A stretch of DNA of 64,000 bases from Kappaphycus alvarezii. Lineage: Eukaryota; Rhodophyta; Florideophyceae; Gigartinales; Solieriaceae. The notes below the pieces were generated by a model, which had not been told where the DNA came from, did not search any database, and was given only the letters and a program-made list of their open reading frames with translations. A program made the position numbers and the translations under genes. Location: the NCBI GenBank assembly GCA_002205965.3, contig NADL03000009.1, forward strand, positions 1-64,000. Direction: 5' to 3'. Positions within the stretch are counted from its first letter, which is position 1. The number at the start of each line of letters is the position of its first letter. This document shows positions 44,559-57,778 of the stretch, piece after piece.

Positions 44559-46680
44559 ATGACCTCGCCTGGGCAAGAAAATTTCCAAAGGCTTTGGCAC
44601 AAAGCTTACTTATCCCAAGATCGTCATCGATCATCCTCTTCCTCATCAGGAAGTTCATCTTGCTGCACACATCCATTAAGGATAACGGTTTACCCATATG
44701 CGCCCGAGGCAGTCCAAAACTTCTCCAGTCACACATGACCTGTCTGCCCTCAAGGGTGATTCCCCTTCGGCGCGTACGCCTTTGCGTCAAAAGTCGGGGT
44801 CCTCTGTAGTTCGTGTTGCACAACGAGTTCGTGTTTCTGCTGAGGTAAAACCCTTTCATCAGACCCAACGGTTACTGGGCCGTAACTAAGGAGGTGTCGC
44901 CCACTGTACGCGAGTCGAGTGACGACAACATCCTCCGGCCTGCAAGGCCGTCATGGTACTCACCGAAAAGTTGGAGTATTTCAATCAGCGTTTGCGCTCG
45001 TCCAACTTTCCCTCTTTCAGGGTGCCAAACCGTAATCGCAAACTGCTTTAGGTTCTTTCCACAATCCTTACTTCATAAGATCTGGTCCTCTGGACACGGC
45101 AAACAAAAACAACCGCCTCATGGCGTCTTATCATTCCTATGACGAAACTCCTGTTGAGGAGATGGCTGGCCGTACTCCTCAGTTTCGGAGCTCATGCGCT
45201 GTGACCCACGTCACGATATCGATGCGTACGTTTACGCTCCTTGGTTTTGCCCTAGAGGTCTGGAAACAACGCGTATTGAACGCGAGTATTGCGACGGGAA
45301 TGGGTTCCTCCCTGTAAATGTGCCTTTGGAGGCAATTACGACTCGAGATGGCTCGATCACCTCGCCTTGCCTGTTGAGGCATTTGCTGTTGGACCCACGG
45401 AGTCACTTATGCGTGCGCGTAGGCGCTTCACACGTGCGTAATGGACCGCTTGCTCTGTTTCCAGGAGGATTCCAATTTCCCGAAGCCGGGGCTTCGATAC
45501 GTGGTCCTACAGGACTAATGGCGAACGCCAGTATGGCGAAAATCTTGGCATCTTGCCTCTGGAAGCACACCACCTGCTCAGGTGATTAATGATCGTTGGC
45601 GCGGAGTGCGCGCGTGTTCGTAACGCAGCCATGTTTGGCTTTACTTCATCATTCCGATGCATTTCCGCTTCAGAAGCGCAATCACCGTCAGTTTTTCAAC
45701 CAAACTGTCAGATTTAGCGTCGTATACGCATGAAAGGATATTTGATCCCTTATCAACAAAAAGAAGCGGAGCATTGCTCCTCAGCATCGACGTCGCTACG
45801 TCCCGATTCCAGACTACCGGCTCGTGTAGGTCTGTAGGGATTCTGGTCCGAACTCGGACTGAGCTTAACCTACTTAGGTTCTTATTTTCATGACCCCGCC
45901 CATGGGGTCTGGACTGTTTTCCATACGAATATGCCGTAAGGCCGCTGCCTTCTTGCTCTGGGATGTGTACGACACATGGCGACTGTGGTTATTACCATCT
46001 AAACTGATCTTCTGGATGAGATCTTTGGATATGCGTGTCCCGCTTGGGGGTAAGGACAATCACGATGAGCTCCTAAAGCTCTTGGACGTTATCGAAAAAT
46101 CGAATGCTCTGAGGTACCACCTCAGTGGAGTTCTAGTCCTCGTGGCTCCTCGACCGCACCTGTCACCAGGTCGAAACGATCCCAATGCTGGGGACTTTGT
46201 TTTCTATAACCCTTGGAGGGTTGTCGTGTCACAGCCCCAGAGGCTCGCGAGGGCGAAGAGCGCCCTTGCAAATGCGAGTTCTCGCTTGTCTAGTGCTCGA
46301 ACATCGAGCGGTATTGGATCTAATGAGATCCCGATTGCTCCTCTATGCGTCTCGAAGGCGACGATGAGGATGCAGTTACGGCGCCGAATGCGGCTGCGAA
46401 TGCAAATCCTAATCAGGGTAACTTCGGCGCTGATTACATCGAAGTGGACGAGACTGCTACTTAGTCAGCTGATTTGTCTGGAGACATTGTCATGAAAACG
46501 GCTGATAAAGCCAAGGAACAAGCAGGTAGTGCTGCTGGTGATAGGTCTGAATCAGACATGATTAAAACGCTCCTGTCGAGCTTGGAATGTCAGAGGCGGA
46601 GCTTGAGGTTCCTTTCTGAGCTGAAAGAGCTCTTGAAAACGCACTGCAGTCGGTGCGTCAAGCCCGTCAATCGGTATTAA
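44559..46680 (+). pseudogene. Antisense reading frames inside the chromovirus 3' region
   Basis: A chain of + frames starts at the Met at 44559 (MTSPGQENFQRLWHKAYL) and continues through 44698-44889, 45194-45589 and 45890-46680. Visible segments include DIDAYVYAPWFCPRG, VPLEAITTRDGSIT, VFHTNM, GVLVLVAPRPHLSPGRN and a C-terminal ECQRRSLRFLSELKELL. It is opposite to gag-pol. Coding is suggested by frame continuity between single indels over 2.1 kb and by composition, but I recognise no domain. It could be a captured gene or an antisense accessory ORF as known in some plant LTR elements. Confidence 0.4.
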
Positions 46681-49600
46681 CAAACCACCGTCTCTTTCGT
46701 CGAGTATGTGATCTCGTTCCCGACTGGAACTTCGCTTTTATGGATGAGCCTAGCTGGCTCCCTTACTGTAGTTGACCTAAGGGTCGCGTAGTGGCCTCAT
46801 CAGGCTGCCTAGCTGCTCCTTTGCGTAAAGAGACTTTGAATGCGTAACACTTCAGTGCCTTGTCGTAGCTTAGAGCTAGAAAATAGCGTAGCCGTGTCGC
46901 GTACGTATTCCAGTTGCCTGATGCGACGTAGTTCAGTCACTCACACAGAGTGTTCTCAGTTTTCAATGTCCCATTGGACTCCGTACTGCACTTTGTAGTG
47001 TTCTGTGTTCTTGAGGTGCATCTCACCTCTCATCAGTGTCACCACATGCATTGGTGTATTTCTGAGCTCATTAGCTTAGGATTACCTGACATCATAGTGA
47101 CGTACATGCCACAATAGCATACTCGCCTCAAGAGTGACTTCAGCTCATGCTAAGCTTGCATAACAACAATCATTACCACCCTCATGGTAACCTTGAAAAA
47201 AAATAGTTTCCATTACTGTAACCATAAGGTTAACAACATAAGCAAACATGCTTTCATTCCTCCATGACTCGTTTGGGGTCTTGATTACACCTTCTCCTTT
47301 TAAGGAGTCGTGAGAAACTATGGATTACCCAATCCAGTACGAATCCAACATGGATTTGACATACCAACGCGTCGGCGCAATGCATACTAAGCTGCACTAG
47401 CTTTTTACATTGTTCCTGTTGAACCTCGCGCATGGAAACTCAAGAGGGAATCCTTTGGCTTTCAAAGACTTAAATTGCCACTCAGTAAGCCTCCTGGCTT
47501 TGACAAACCCTTACAACGGGTTTATACTTCAATCTTTCAATAAGCCTTTCACCTTGACAATCCTTTTTAAGGATTTTTTTTGTTCCGTCATGTAAGCTGC
47601 ATAACTTCAAGTCCTTCATGGGCCATTCCATGCATAAACTCTTAAGTTCTTGTCGCACATCATCGTGGGTGCTTTTCATTGACGCGAAACTTCCATAGTT
47701 TCTTGCTTTAATCTGACTCTACATTGATTCTTCATTGAAGCTTCCATAGCTTCCTTGAACTATGCTCCTCTGTAGGGCCTCGACACAAAATTCTTCTGCG
47801 CATTTGTTCTTGTGCATCAGGACATCCATAACTAATGTAACCCTTCATGGGTCATGCTGAAGATATCTCTTCTCGTAATCCATTATAACTCGTTTCGAGC
47901 TTGTTCCGTCTTCACTAAGGACTATTACTGTGTCCTATTGTAGGACTTCCAGGTTGAACGCGTTATCGCGTCCTTCTAAGTCCGCAAGACATCACCGTAA
48001 TACCGTGGCCCTTCGTGTGACTGTACTGAAGACCTTTCTTCGCACTTTCCACAATAACCATAACTTGGTTACATATCCACAAGCTCTCTAAGCTTTCTTC
48101 AAACATGTCCTCCAAGGACTTTCTCTCGTAGCTCATCATGAGCCTCAGTCAATCCTTGACAAGGACAACTTACACATTGAACTTCAATAGTTCTTCGTTC
48201 TCTGGCATGGGTACATTACCCTAAGTTCATGAAGCTGCATAGCTTCTCTTTCATTACCAGACTCCGCTCGAGTCAAAGCTGAAGCTGCAATAGCTCTGCT
48301 CTTACTGTGTCCTTTCATAGAACTTTGTTACCATCGCGACACCGATTGTCTTGACCCACCATGGGTCTCATACTTAAATAAAAACCCGTTTGGGTATGAA
48401 CTGATGACCTTTGGTCTCGCTACGCCTTAGCAGTAACTGTTTTTCGTCTACGAAGAGCCCAAAAGCTCTCTAACTTGTTTTTGGAAGAGTTTTCCAATTC
48501 ATCCCGCTCGTATTGAGCTTGTTTTCATCCTTCAACGGGATTTACTGTATACCTGAACTATACAAGTTCTACGTCCCACCCATTTTTAGTGTTCCTTCAC
48601 TTCGTTTCCGCAAACCTTTTCTTACACCATGACCTCATGAGGTCCTTTCATTCCGAGACTACATTATATTCCTCATTATATCATGAGCTTAATAGCTCTC
48701 GCAATTTAATTCACACTGAGGATTGACAAATCTCCTGGAGGAGCCGTTGTAACACGATCCAACATTGATCTATTGGTGCTGTACACTTCAAAAAGTGTTC
48801 ACTTCAATCATAACCATACTCATTCAGAGTAAGAACAATGAAATTTGTGTCTCATGACGCGCATAAGTACACCATTCACTGTAACGAGCACCTATGCTCC
48901 CAATTGTACGATCACCTCAATGATAACTCCCAAACCTATCAGGTACCTCAATAGCCTGAACCCTCAAAGGAATTCTTCATTACCTCGATGGTACAGTACA
49001 ATTGTTGACAACAACATAGTCAATCTGAGACCACCCTTGGTATGAATACAATTTCATATTTTGAGTGGGCCACATGGCTTCAGCCAAATTCCCATGTAAC
49101 CCAAGTTGGGGAATATATGCTGATGCTCTTCATCATGATAAAACCCAAAATGGGTAACTTTCCTCACTGTAGGAGTTGATCTCCTTCTTCCAACTTCGTC
49201 TTTATAGACAATAATGGCATAGTCTACCAGACCGCTAACTGTGTGAACAATTACTGTACGTGCTCCCATCTGGGAAACATGTTTCCGTTTTGTGCCACTT
49301 GGCACTTCCCTATTTTTTTGCTTCCAAAAAAGCTTTTCGAAGGCCGACTGGAATACTTTTTGGGTCCAACCATAACCTACTATAGGTTATAATAACTCTG
49401 GTTCTCGCGATTTTCGAGTCTTCTCCCCATCCTGAAGGGTGTCGTAACATTTCATGGGCGGCAAAGAGCGGATACACTCGCGCGCGCTCTCTTTTCAGAG
49501 CTACTCACATCGGTAACCCTCTAGGTAGTGTAGCTACTAGGTCAGTAGCAGTTCAATCAAAAAAAATTTCCGGTTTCCTGCTTCTGGGGCTCTTCGAGCC

Positions 49601-49824
49601 ATGCTAACCTCCTCCATGAGGTTCTCGTCCACCGTATCAAAATCCAAGACTTAATTAGTCTAAAGTTACATGGTGCACTTGCACTCTTCTTCCTATTTCA
49701 TAGTGAAACTCTGCGTGATGCTTTTAAAGCAACTGTTGAAGACAAAAAACTACCGAAACAACTGCCGACTCCCCTCCTCCTTCTGAAAGTGAAATTCCAC
49801 GTTGCTTTTCACAACTGAGTTTCA
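46681..49824. other. Non-coding 3' region of chromovirus
   Basis: About 3.1 kb without coding similarity on either strand, pyrimidine-rich on the +, and studded with short hairpins roughly every 30-60 bases. It lies between the antisense frames and the chromodomain stop. Confidence 0.6.
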
Positions 49825-51480
49825 CTAGCGAGCTATAGCCGAGTCAATCTCTGCCTGTAGCGGTAGCGGCAACTTTTTCCTCTCGTAGTATTGAACTATT
49901 ACTCCCAGCCAGTCCCGTAATGGTTTCCATGTTACTTCGTCCTCAGGGTGTCCGTACCAGTGGATCTTGAAAAACAATTCGCCGTCCTTGGCTTCGCCGT
50001 GATCAACAATTTGATCAATTACGTATTTGCTTTTGTCCCCTTGGACCTTGTCCATGTCCTTTTGGACCATGAGTTGTTCTTGAATAGAACGTTGTGGTCT
50101 TGAGGCTCTTGCCTCGTTACTGGTTTGACTTCTAGTCACTCTTCGCGTTTAATTCTTAGTCATTGTAACTTGCGACTGTGTAGTCAGCGGTTGCGTGAAG
50201 GGTTCACCCTCCTTGTCAACATTGGCGTTATCACGTCGTGATATATCCGGTGACTGCGCCTCAGTCTTTTTTTTTCGTCCTCTGAGTAACTTCCTTCTTC
50301 GTTGTCAACCTGTTGATCTTGGTGGCTAGTAGGCTGAAACGTGGGGTCTACTACCCTCTTGATTGATGGAACTTTCATCCACTGTAGGGAGGTCAACAAG
50401 ACCTCGTGACATTGTGTTCCCTTGTGGAACCCCTGCAAATTTCGTTCTACTTTGTATAGTCGATTGGTCCGTGGTCTCTTGAAGGACATATTGGCTTTGC
50501 GAGTTATCTAGCGGTTCTGTTGCTCTGTCGAAGGGACTTGAAGCTAACTCCACGCTGTCTCTTGAGACTCTTTCAATCACATCTCTATCTGAGATAACGA
50601 AGGTGTCATCATTGACTTGCTTGCGGTCTTGCTTGCCAAAATATTCCTTTCTGAGGAACACATATGATCCAACTGATATCTCGTACTTCGGCTTTCTTAG
50701 CCTTGCGTCGAAGTTGCGTTTGTAACGCGCTTGCTACTTCTTAATAGAAGTCTAGGCTGAACGCATAAGTCGTTGTAACCATGACTGCCACTTAAGGTGG
50801 TACTGTCGTTCCGTCCCAAAATCTTCCAACGAAGGTTGGGCTTGGATAGCCAAACTTTTTGGCCGCGTGACAACACTAGCTCAAAGGGAGCTAAGCTCGT
50901 AGTCCTGTAGACTTGAGTATTGTATGCGTAAGTTAAAGAGTCAATGAACAAATCCCAATCCTTGGGATGATCAGCCACATAATGCCTCAAGGCAGCGATA
51001 ATTGTTCAATTGAACCTCTCTGCTTGGACGTGGGCCTGCGCGTGGTACGTGGTCGTGAAGACTTGGTTGATCCCTAGGATCTTTGAAACGTTCTGAAAGA
51101 ACTTTGAGGTAAACTGTGTCCCATTATCGGACAACAACTTGGCCGGGGGGCGTACACAAATACCCAATTGTGCACAAATGCATAAGCAACTGCTGCTGCT
51201 GATATCCTCCTGAGAGGTACCGTTCGAACTGATTCGAATACCGATCCGTTATTACCAAAAGGTAACGATGACCACGTTTGGTCTTGATAACTCATCTAAA
51301 AGGTCGATTGCAACAAACTACAATGGAGCATCGGGCGGGAAGAGTTTCAACTCTTTGCGGTTCTTCCGCAACATGACCCGGTTGCGGGAAACTGATGCGA
51401 TGCCGTACTACGGCATAGCAATCCATGGCCATGGAGGGCCAGTAGTAATCTCTTGAAAGAGACTTGTACATCCGTCCCCT
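49825..51480 (-). pseudogene. Chromovirus integrase and chromodomain
   Basis: On the minus strand from about 51480: FYWPSMA-type HHCC end (WPSMAMDCYAVVRH), LEFVAIDLLDELS, the core with VPLRRISAAAVAYAFVHNWV, LLSDNG (second catalytic Asp, about 51119-51140), QAERFN (Glu, about 51014-51040), LRHYVADHPKDWDLFIDSLT and TTSLAPFELVLSR (50697-50990). After a linker (50184-50661, GSYVFLRKEYFGKQD-like) comes a clean 104-codon frame (49825-50139) with a chromodomain: KYVIDQIVDH, FFKIHWYGHPEDEVTWKPL. The chromodomain would steer integration to marked chromatin. Frames shift several times upstream of 50139. Confidence 0.85.
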
Positions 51481-53160
51481 CCTGGGTGACCTGCGGTCTG
51501 GCGTAATGCCTTATTCTTAACACTCTGTCTTGTAAAGACTTTGGAATAACAATCCGTATCCTGTTTGAGGATAAGCGACAAAGTTAACCTTCATAAGGTG
51601 TTGCTGTCATGGAGAACGGGACAAGTTCTCCTTATCCAATTTTGCCATGATGGCTTTGCAAAAAGGATCTGAATCCTGTTCACGCACTAACTTTTCGGGA
51701 TTTATCGCGACGAACTCATCAAGTTCTGTAACTGGGCTCTGGAGAGCGAACGATTCATCTACGAATTCATCTTAATTGTCCATGTCCTCATTAGGATCAT
51801 GATTTTCTTCTTTCTCCTTGTATAGAGACATGAAAACGTTTCTTCACATAAGAAACATGGAATATCTTCGTTTATGTCAACGTTTGTGGCTCCTGTTGTC
51901 TCAAGACGTGAGGCGCATCCGCTTGGGTATTAGCACGCCCTTTCTTATATCTGACTTCGAAGTCAAACTCACTTAGGCGAAGACTTCATATTTTAATCGT
52001 CCTGATGGATCATTAATATTCATGAGCCATCTTAAAGATGATTATCGGTGTTCACAATGAACTTTTCCATTAGTAAGGCCTTAATAGGTCTAGTGCCCAC
52101 ACCGCTATAGGCACTCCAACTCTGAAACAGAGTATCTGGTTTCTGTATCTAGTAATGTTCTCGAAAAGAGCCTTACGTTTCCTTTCACCATCAGGGTGAG
52201 TCTGGAATAACACAGCTCCAAGTGAATCTTGGATGCATCCGTATCAACGGAGTATGGCAACCCTGGCTAGTAAAGCCATACCGTGGCGAAAAATCGCCTT
52301 TTTCAATGCATGGAACGCTTGTTCCTCTTCATGACCAAAAGGTCGCAATATATCGGTTCTCCTTTTCGTAGGAGCTTGAAAAAGGGATGCGCTATACTCG
52401 TAAAATCCCGAATGAAACGTCTGTAGACGTTACACAAACCCAAAAAGCTTCTTAGCTGAGCTCGATTCTTAGGCATCTTTCCTCCTTCAATGCCGCTAAA
52501 CGGACATGATCGATCTCAAGCCTTTGGCTTAATAACATGACCAAGATATTTGATCTTATCGGTGAAAAATTCACATTTTCAACTTGATAGTAACACCTGC
52601 CCTTTGAAGGTCTTTAAGATTTCATCCCATGATGAATATGTTCCTCGCCATTGTGAGAGAAGATGATTATGTCATCTAAATACACGAGACATGTTTCCAC
52701 TTGTACGGCGACAAAAGAATGTCGATAGACGTTAAACGTGGTGGCGCGTTGGTTAAACCAAAGGGCATCCGTAGAAAACGGAACAGACCACTGAGCATGT
52801 GAATGCCGTTTTGTCCCGATCTTCTTTGGCGACGGGGATCTGCCAGTATCCCCAATTAGCGTCGAGCGCTGTGAAGATCTTTGCTCTCCTAAAGAGTCTA
52901 TGCACTCGTCCATACGAGGAATGGATAAGTATCCCTTACCGTAACTGCATTCAGTTTCCTAAAGTCGATACAAAATCGCATGGAACCATCTGGTTTTGGA
53001 ACCACAAAACGGGCGATGCCCACTCTGACTGTGCCGGCTCGATTATTCCGGCTTCAACATCTTTGGACCTCTTTTCCTTCTATTTCTCTGGCCTTCTGGC
53101 CTCCGATACGGTACCTGTCTATAGGCCTAGTCCCGGGGACTAACTCAATACGATGTTTCG
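51481..53160 (-). pseudogene. Chromovirus reverse transcriptase and RNase H
   Basis: RT blocks on the minus strand: [61 protein letters not shown] (about 52750-52800) and CLVYLDDIIIFSHNG with the catalytic YLDD (about 52665-52690). RNase H follows, with VDTDAS and RYSVSELE-type motifs (about 52080-52260) and YKKGRANTQADA (about 51905-51945). The last resembles the chromoviral spacing of the RNase H tail. Frames change roughly every 100-300 bases, yet residues are well conserved between shifts. Confidence 0.85.
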
Positions 53161-54340
53161 TAGTCTTGATTTCCCCAAGGGAACCGTCCCACATTGAGGA
53201 ATATTCCTCAGCATTTCACGAAAACGCTCTCTTAGAGCTTCGGGCACATGACTAAGGTCAAGGTCATCCACTCCCAAGAGTGCAGTATTATCTGCTACAG
53301 CCTTTGTGGCTTCTTTTTCCTGTGAATCATCATGATTCTTTTCCACTTTTCCCTCCTCAAGGGATTGTTCAACTTGTACCTTTGGGGTACTTAACTGGGA
53401 TGCATGAGCATCATCTTTTCTCGTTGACTCATGAGAGTCTTTGCTCTCTCTCCTCGTAACTCCGGTACCTCTCCCAACATGATGGGGCTGTCGACTATTG
53501 CAGTCGGATGCGGCAATGTGGTAGCAACCACTTGATTTTGAATACCCGTTTGATTTTAGTAAGTTTGCTATAAGCAACTTGAATGGTTGGTCGCGTTCGA
53601 CCTGTACAGCCATTAGCAATGGCTAGTCTATGAAGTTCATATAACTTCGGTACTGGTTGGACAACCAATAATCCGTACCTTTTACAGGTAACTTGAATTA
53701 CCATCTGAGAGTCCGGGAATCACGAACGATTGTGCACAACGCACCTTGTTTGATATTCGCTTTTGCGAACTTGCTTTCTGCTCCGGAACCGGAAAGTTGA
53801 ACCCTGCCTTCAACAAAGGCTTTCTTTTATCGGAACGGTAGATCCGTCCTCTAATTCCACAACCTCTTTCTAGGATTTATCGTTTCGACAAATCTGTCAC
53901 AGTAATCTGCACCGATATTACGGGTGCTGCTAGTCTATCACAGACTATGAAGGCTACTTCTACAAGAAGTCTTCCAAGCCTAACAGGCAACGAAATTGTT
54001 CCTCTCATTGCGAGTGGATTATTATTTCATCGCAAATATCGGGCAATGGTCCTGAATGGATCCTGTGTTCCAACTCCGGGGGAGTTCACTTCTTCTTATG
54101 AAGTTTGGTCCTGCGCCAGTGTCTAACACTGCTAACGAACGTCTCATAAGAGACACTGAAATACCAATGTCACATAGACCTTGTAATTTCTCTTGGCGAG
54201 AATGAGTATCTACCTGGGCACTTCGGGTTATGGTACCTGACCCATGGTGTCGGGTGAGTAATAACGTTGAGGATGTTTTCGTGACAATAATCCTCTTGGA
54301 TTCGATAACCACTTTGTCCTCTTGGACTTTTGAAACCAAT
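53161..54340 (-). pseudogene. Chromovirus protease and connection region
   Basis: The minus frame 54022-54339 carries LAVLDTGAGPNFIRRSELP, an aspartic protease active site with DTGAG. The following 53140-53619 frame is a Lys/Glu/Asp-rich linker ending in LSHVPEALRERFREML, which precedes the RT in gypsy elements. Protease would mature the Gag-Pol polyprotein. Confidence 0.8.
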
Positions 54341-54667
54341 AACTGGGTTGGGAGCGGGGTAGCGACACCTCGAATGAGGCGTAGCCTTTCCTCTTCCCCA
54401 ATGGGAACTCCCTCTTCTAGTTTTTCGACTTGTTCATGATGACCTTTTGTTCACCATGCTTTGTGAGCTATGTTGAGGTGAAGACATCTCTTGCACAAAT
54501 TGGGCCTGGCCCACCTGTCTATTTCCGTCAGACACGGACATGCTTGCCGGTGTGCGGTCTCTTGCTGAGCCATGAATTGGCGTATTCTTTCATAATTGTG
54601 CTAGGCACACTTGATTTCTCCATGGGAGACAACGATTCGTAGTTCCTAAGAACTGTCACCATATCCT

Positions 54668-55760
54668 TCAAAGATGAACACAGTCTGTTGAGACGTGACC
54701 GTGCTTTGTAACACTCATAACAAATAATTTATACCGACGCTGAACCTGTTGAGGTTGCTGCTGCGTGGGTTTGCTAACCCAACCTGACGACCAGATTTGG
54801 TTCTGTTGTCCTGATAAGGAAGTTCTTTGCATTATGCACTCTACTGGGGCCTTCCAAGGCCAATGTTTGTTCGATCGACATCGAATGTTGAACTGTTTCT
54901 TGTGAAACACTTAGTTCTTCCGAAAAGGAAGGTTGTTCTGAGGTACCCTTTGCAAGAGGTGAACCTCCTCGTACGGTTGACCATGATGGTCTATTGTATG
55001 GGACTCTCGTGATCCGAAGGGGATTGAATAAGGTTTTTGAACCTCGTGATGTCCACCTTGGGTGGAGTGTTCCTGTGGGCGACGACGCCTTCTTGTCGTC
55101 GTTGGTTTGACCAACTTGTTATAAACGAAACTTTTCGTGAAACATGAGCTCTTGCTCTAACTGCTTCGCCTCTGCCTGGGCATAGTCTACCAGTTCCAAA
55201 AAGTAAATCTTACGATGCGATTCGCGATATCTCGAACTACTCTCTTCGTGGTCTTGTCGAGACCGTCGACAAAAATGGTCATTAACTCCTGGGAGGAGTG
55301 TAATTCCCACAATTGTTTGAACCGTCCGTCAAACGCATTTAATATGCCTTCACTTCCTCATTAGGAAGCTTTTGGATATATCTAAGCTGCATAACAGCAT
55401 TTTGAATGGAGTCATTCGTTGCAAAGCTTCTAAGAAGCCATTGAACCGCCTCTGGCCAAGAGGTTATCCTCCCTGATCAGGGCTTTCGTTTCCGAAACCG
55501 ATCGGAACATTCGCCGAGCTATTCCCCAAGGAAATCCGGCACACTCTGAAAGCTTGTGCCTCCGTCATACCTTGTAGGTTGAACTCGGGCACTAACTTCT
55601 GCAAGAAGTCGAGAATAACAATGGGGTCGTCCCCTGTGAAATGGTTTCTCCTTGTGGAGTTTAGGTACTGATACGCCGCGTAATCGCGAACCTTTCCCGA
55701 TTCAAGGGACGATAAACGCTTGGGATGTATTATCCAGTCGATACGTCCTATAGGACACAA
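54668..55760 (-). pseudogene. Chromovirus Gag
   Basis: Frame 55464-55760 has DYAAYQYLNSTRRNHF then ILDFLQKLVPEFN, typical Gag capsid helices. Frame 55119-55310 has FLELVDYAQAEAKQLEQEL. Frame 54668-54910 is Gln-rich and ends GHVSTDC; with the neighbouring frame's CYEC it makes a CX2CX4HX4C knuckle broken by one indel (about 54670-54725). Confidence 0.7.
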
Positions 55761-57778
55761 TCATTTCAAAAAGGTGTTTGGTTGGCTTGAGCTCTCGTAG
55801 TCCTTCCCATGAGGGACTGCGACGACCTCTTCTCGTCAACCTAGAAGTTGAACTTCTATGCGAACTAGTCTTCTTAGACTTTCCTGTTCTCTTGGATCCT
55901 CTGGATCGCTTACTCTTGGAGGTCCTACCTCTCTCATCAACCGATTGTTCCGTAGTGGAACTACTTTCACTGGCGAATAATCGCTATCTTCACTATCCTC
56001 ACCATCTGAGGTTTCCGACGAGCTGGAGCTCGAACTTGAACTTGGATCCGACGGATCCTGATACCTACTCTTCCTAGAATTTCTTACTTTCTGTTCCTGC
56101 TGGAACTTTTCCGTGACTTTCTCGAAGTCCTTTCTTTCCTCGTCCCATCATGGGACTTTTCCCGCGTGGATCCCTGTGGATCTTCTTGAATACATGAAGC
56201 CCTTGCTTCCTTAATATTGCTTGAGCAACCGTTACCTCGGGGTGATCACCCCTAATTCACTTGAATTACTTCAAGTATCCTAACCTGCGCGCAATGCGCT
56301 CGAACATATCATCATTATGATGCTTTTCCTTTCATGCCTTCTAAGGCTTGATTCACATCCATCCGGGTGACGAACAACTATTCCGTAAGGAATCTAACAT
56401 ATCCTTGGACTCAGGAAAGATCTCAAACTGCACTTCAATCGCGGAGACACGAGTCTCTAGTTTCTCAACCTTTTCAAAGGTCTATTTCTCCAATTGGTCA
56501 AACGCCCATTTAAATACATTCACTTCAGTAGTGATCATTTCTTTGCACTGCTCTTAAATAGAGCGTGTTCCGATGACTCTTGTGGAGCATCTTCACCACG
56601 AGCTGTAGAAGCTCTTGCAGGGTTCCGTCCTCACGTGAGGATTTGGATCCTGTTCGCTTGACTCGATGAGTCGTAGACTTTATCGACAAATCCGATTAGT
56701 AAACAATGGGTTGCAATCGTAGTGCAATTGGCACTCACACTGTACTGCCATCGGCAGAGCTGATTTTGGTGATCTTTTTTTGATCTGATTCACTGATAAC
56801 TAGCAGGCACTGTACTGTACAGTAAGGGCAATTTTCTTTTGTCGTGCACTATTATTTGTGGTACTGTATACTCACCCGATGGGGCTTGAGTGCTTGTAAT
56901 CTGGACCACTGGGCCCCCAAATTGGACCTGATATTTGCGCAGGTTAAATGCACCTATTGGGCCAAGTGTCGAATTTACTTATCTCTAACTTGGGTCTCCC
57001 TAAATTGGCTGACCCTAACTTCACTCACCCCGCCGTCGTAGATAACCCTAACCTAGTTAACTAGTATTCATATCTACCTGGCCACTAGGGCCCAGATTAA
57101 ACAGCTACCCTGGTGTTGGCTGTGAACTTGACTCCCAACTTCCGCCTTTCCAGAAACCTTGCCGGCGGCAACTTTGGCTATAGCCACGTTTATCCGCCCA
57201 GGTCCCCCTTTCTATTTCCCCTCTCTATCCAATATTACAATACCCCTTTTGTTGTTTGTTGTGATATTCACTCTTGGCGCCCCGGACTCCGGTGTCTATA
57301 TACAAATAGGAACTTCAAGTTGTCGTTGGTGACAAAATCCTTATCTCCAAAGGAGATATTCAGCGCAGCTGACCCACTACTACCTCTTTATTGTCCAGTG
57401 TTACACCCCTGGTGTCTACGGTTCTTTGGAATCGACCCATACCAAGTTCCTAGCATTCCGCGGACCACGGTCCGGCCTTACAACCCGGAGGACAAGTATA
57501 CCGTCCAGACGTCCAAGGAATTACCCCCGCTATTCCAACCATTTCTCCTCGCCGTCGGCGAGCTGTGCTACTGCATCCCAGGATGCTTAAAGAAAAGAGG
57601 GAAATCGAACACCTGTGGGTCTTCGTGTTTGTGTATTGGGTTTCTCGTTGTCTGAAGTTGTTTCGTTCCGAGACGAGTAGAACTGCGCACCGGGTATTGC
57701 ACTACAGCAATAACCTTTTTTCACAAACACAAAGGCTAGTAAGACCAAGAAAACTCTTCCAAACGAAGAACGCTTCTA
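55761..57778. other. Chromovirus 5' leader, with + strand frame 57113-57655
   Basis: About 2 kb between PBS and recognisable Gag. The proximal part may encode the N-terminus of Gag (Asp/Ser/Lys-rich on the minus strand). A 180-codon + frame at 57113-57655 (YYNTPFVVCCDIHSWRPG) is antisense and unrecognised. A GTACTGTACAGTA run lies at 56809-56825. Confidence 0.4.

Larger units (their letters stand above)
44430..57778. repeat. Dense short perfect inverted repeats through the chromovirus interior
   Basis: Examples with exact arms: CGAAGCC/GGCTTCG 45481-45496; GTCCTA/TAGGAC 47932-47946; GACCTCATGAGGTC 48631-48644; GGAAACATGTTTCC 49273-49286; GTGCCA/TGGCAC 49292-49305; TTGCGG/CCGCAA 51355-51371; ATGCCGT/ACGGCAT 51400-51416; TCCATGGCCATGGA 51422-51435; TAGTCCC/GGGACTA 53128-53142; AGCCATT/AATGGCT 53608-53624; GAAGTT/AACTTC 53632-53648; TAGAAGTT/AACTTCTA 55842-55858; TCCTCACGTGAGGA 56628-56641. 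My hand counts in two samples (48060-48720 and 53381-53720) gave about 12 and 7-8 stems of at least 5 bp with loops up to 5, against about 4 and 2 expected by chance. Confidence 0.7.

Noticed and set aside
46681..49824. Hairpin-rich region as a CRISPR array or tRNA cluster
   Set aside because: The hairpins all differ in sequence, there is no repeated unit with spacers, and no cloverleaf is found.
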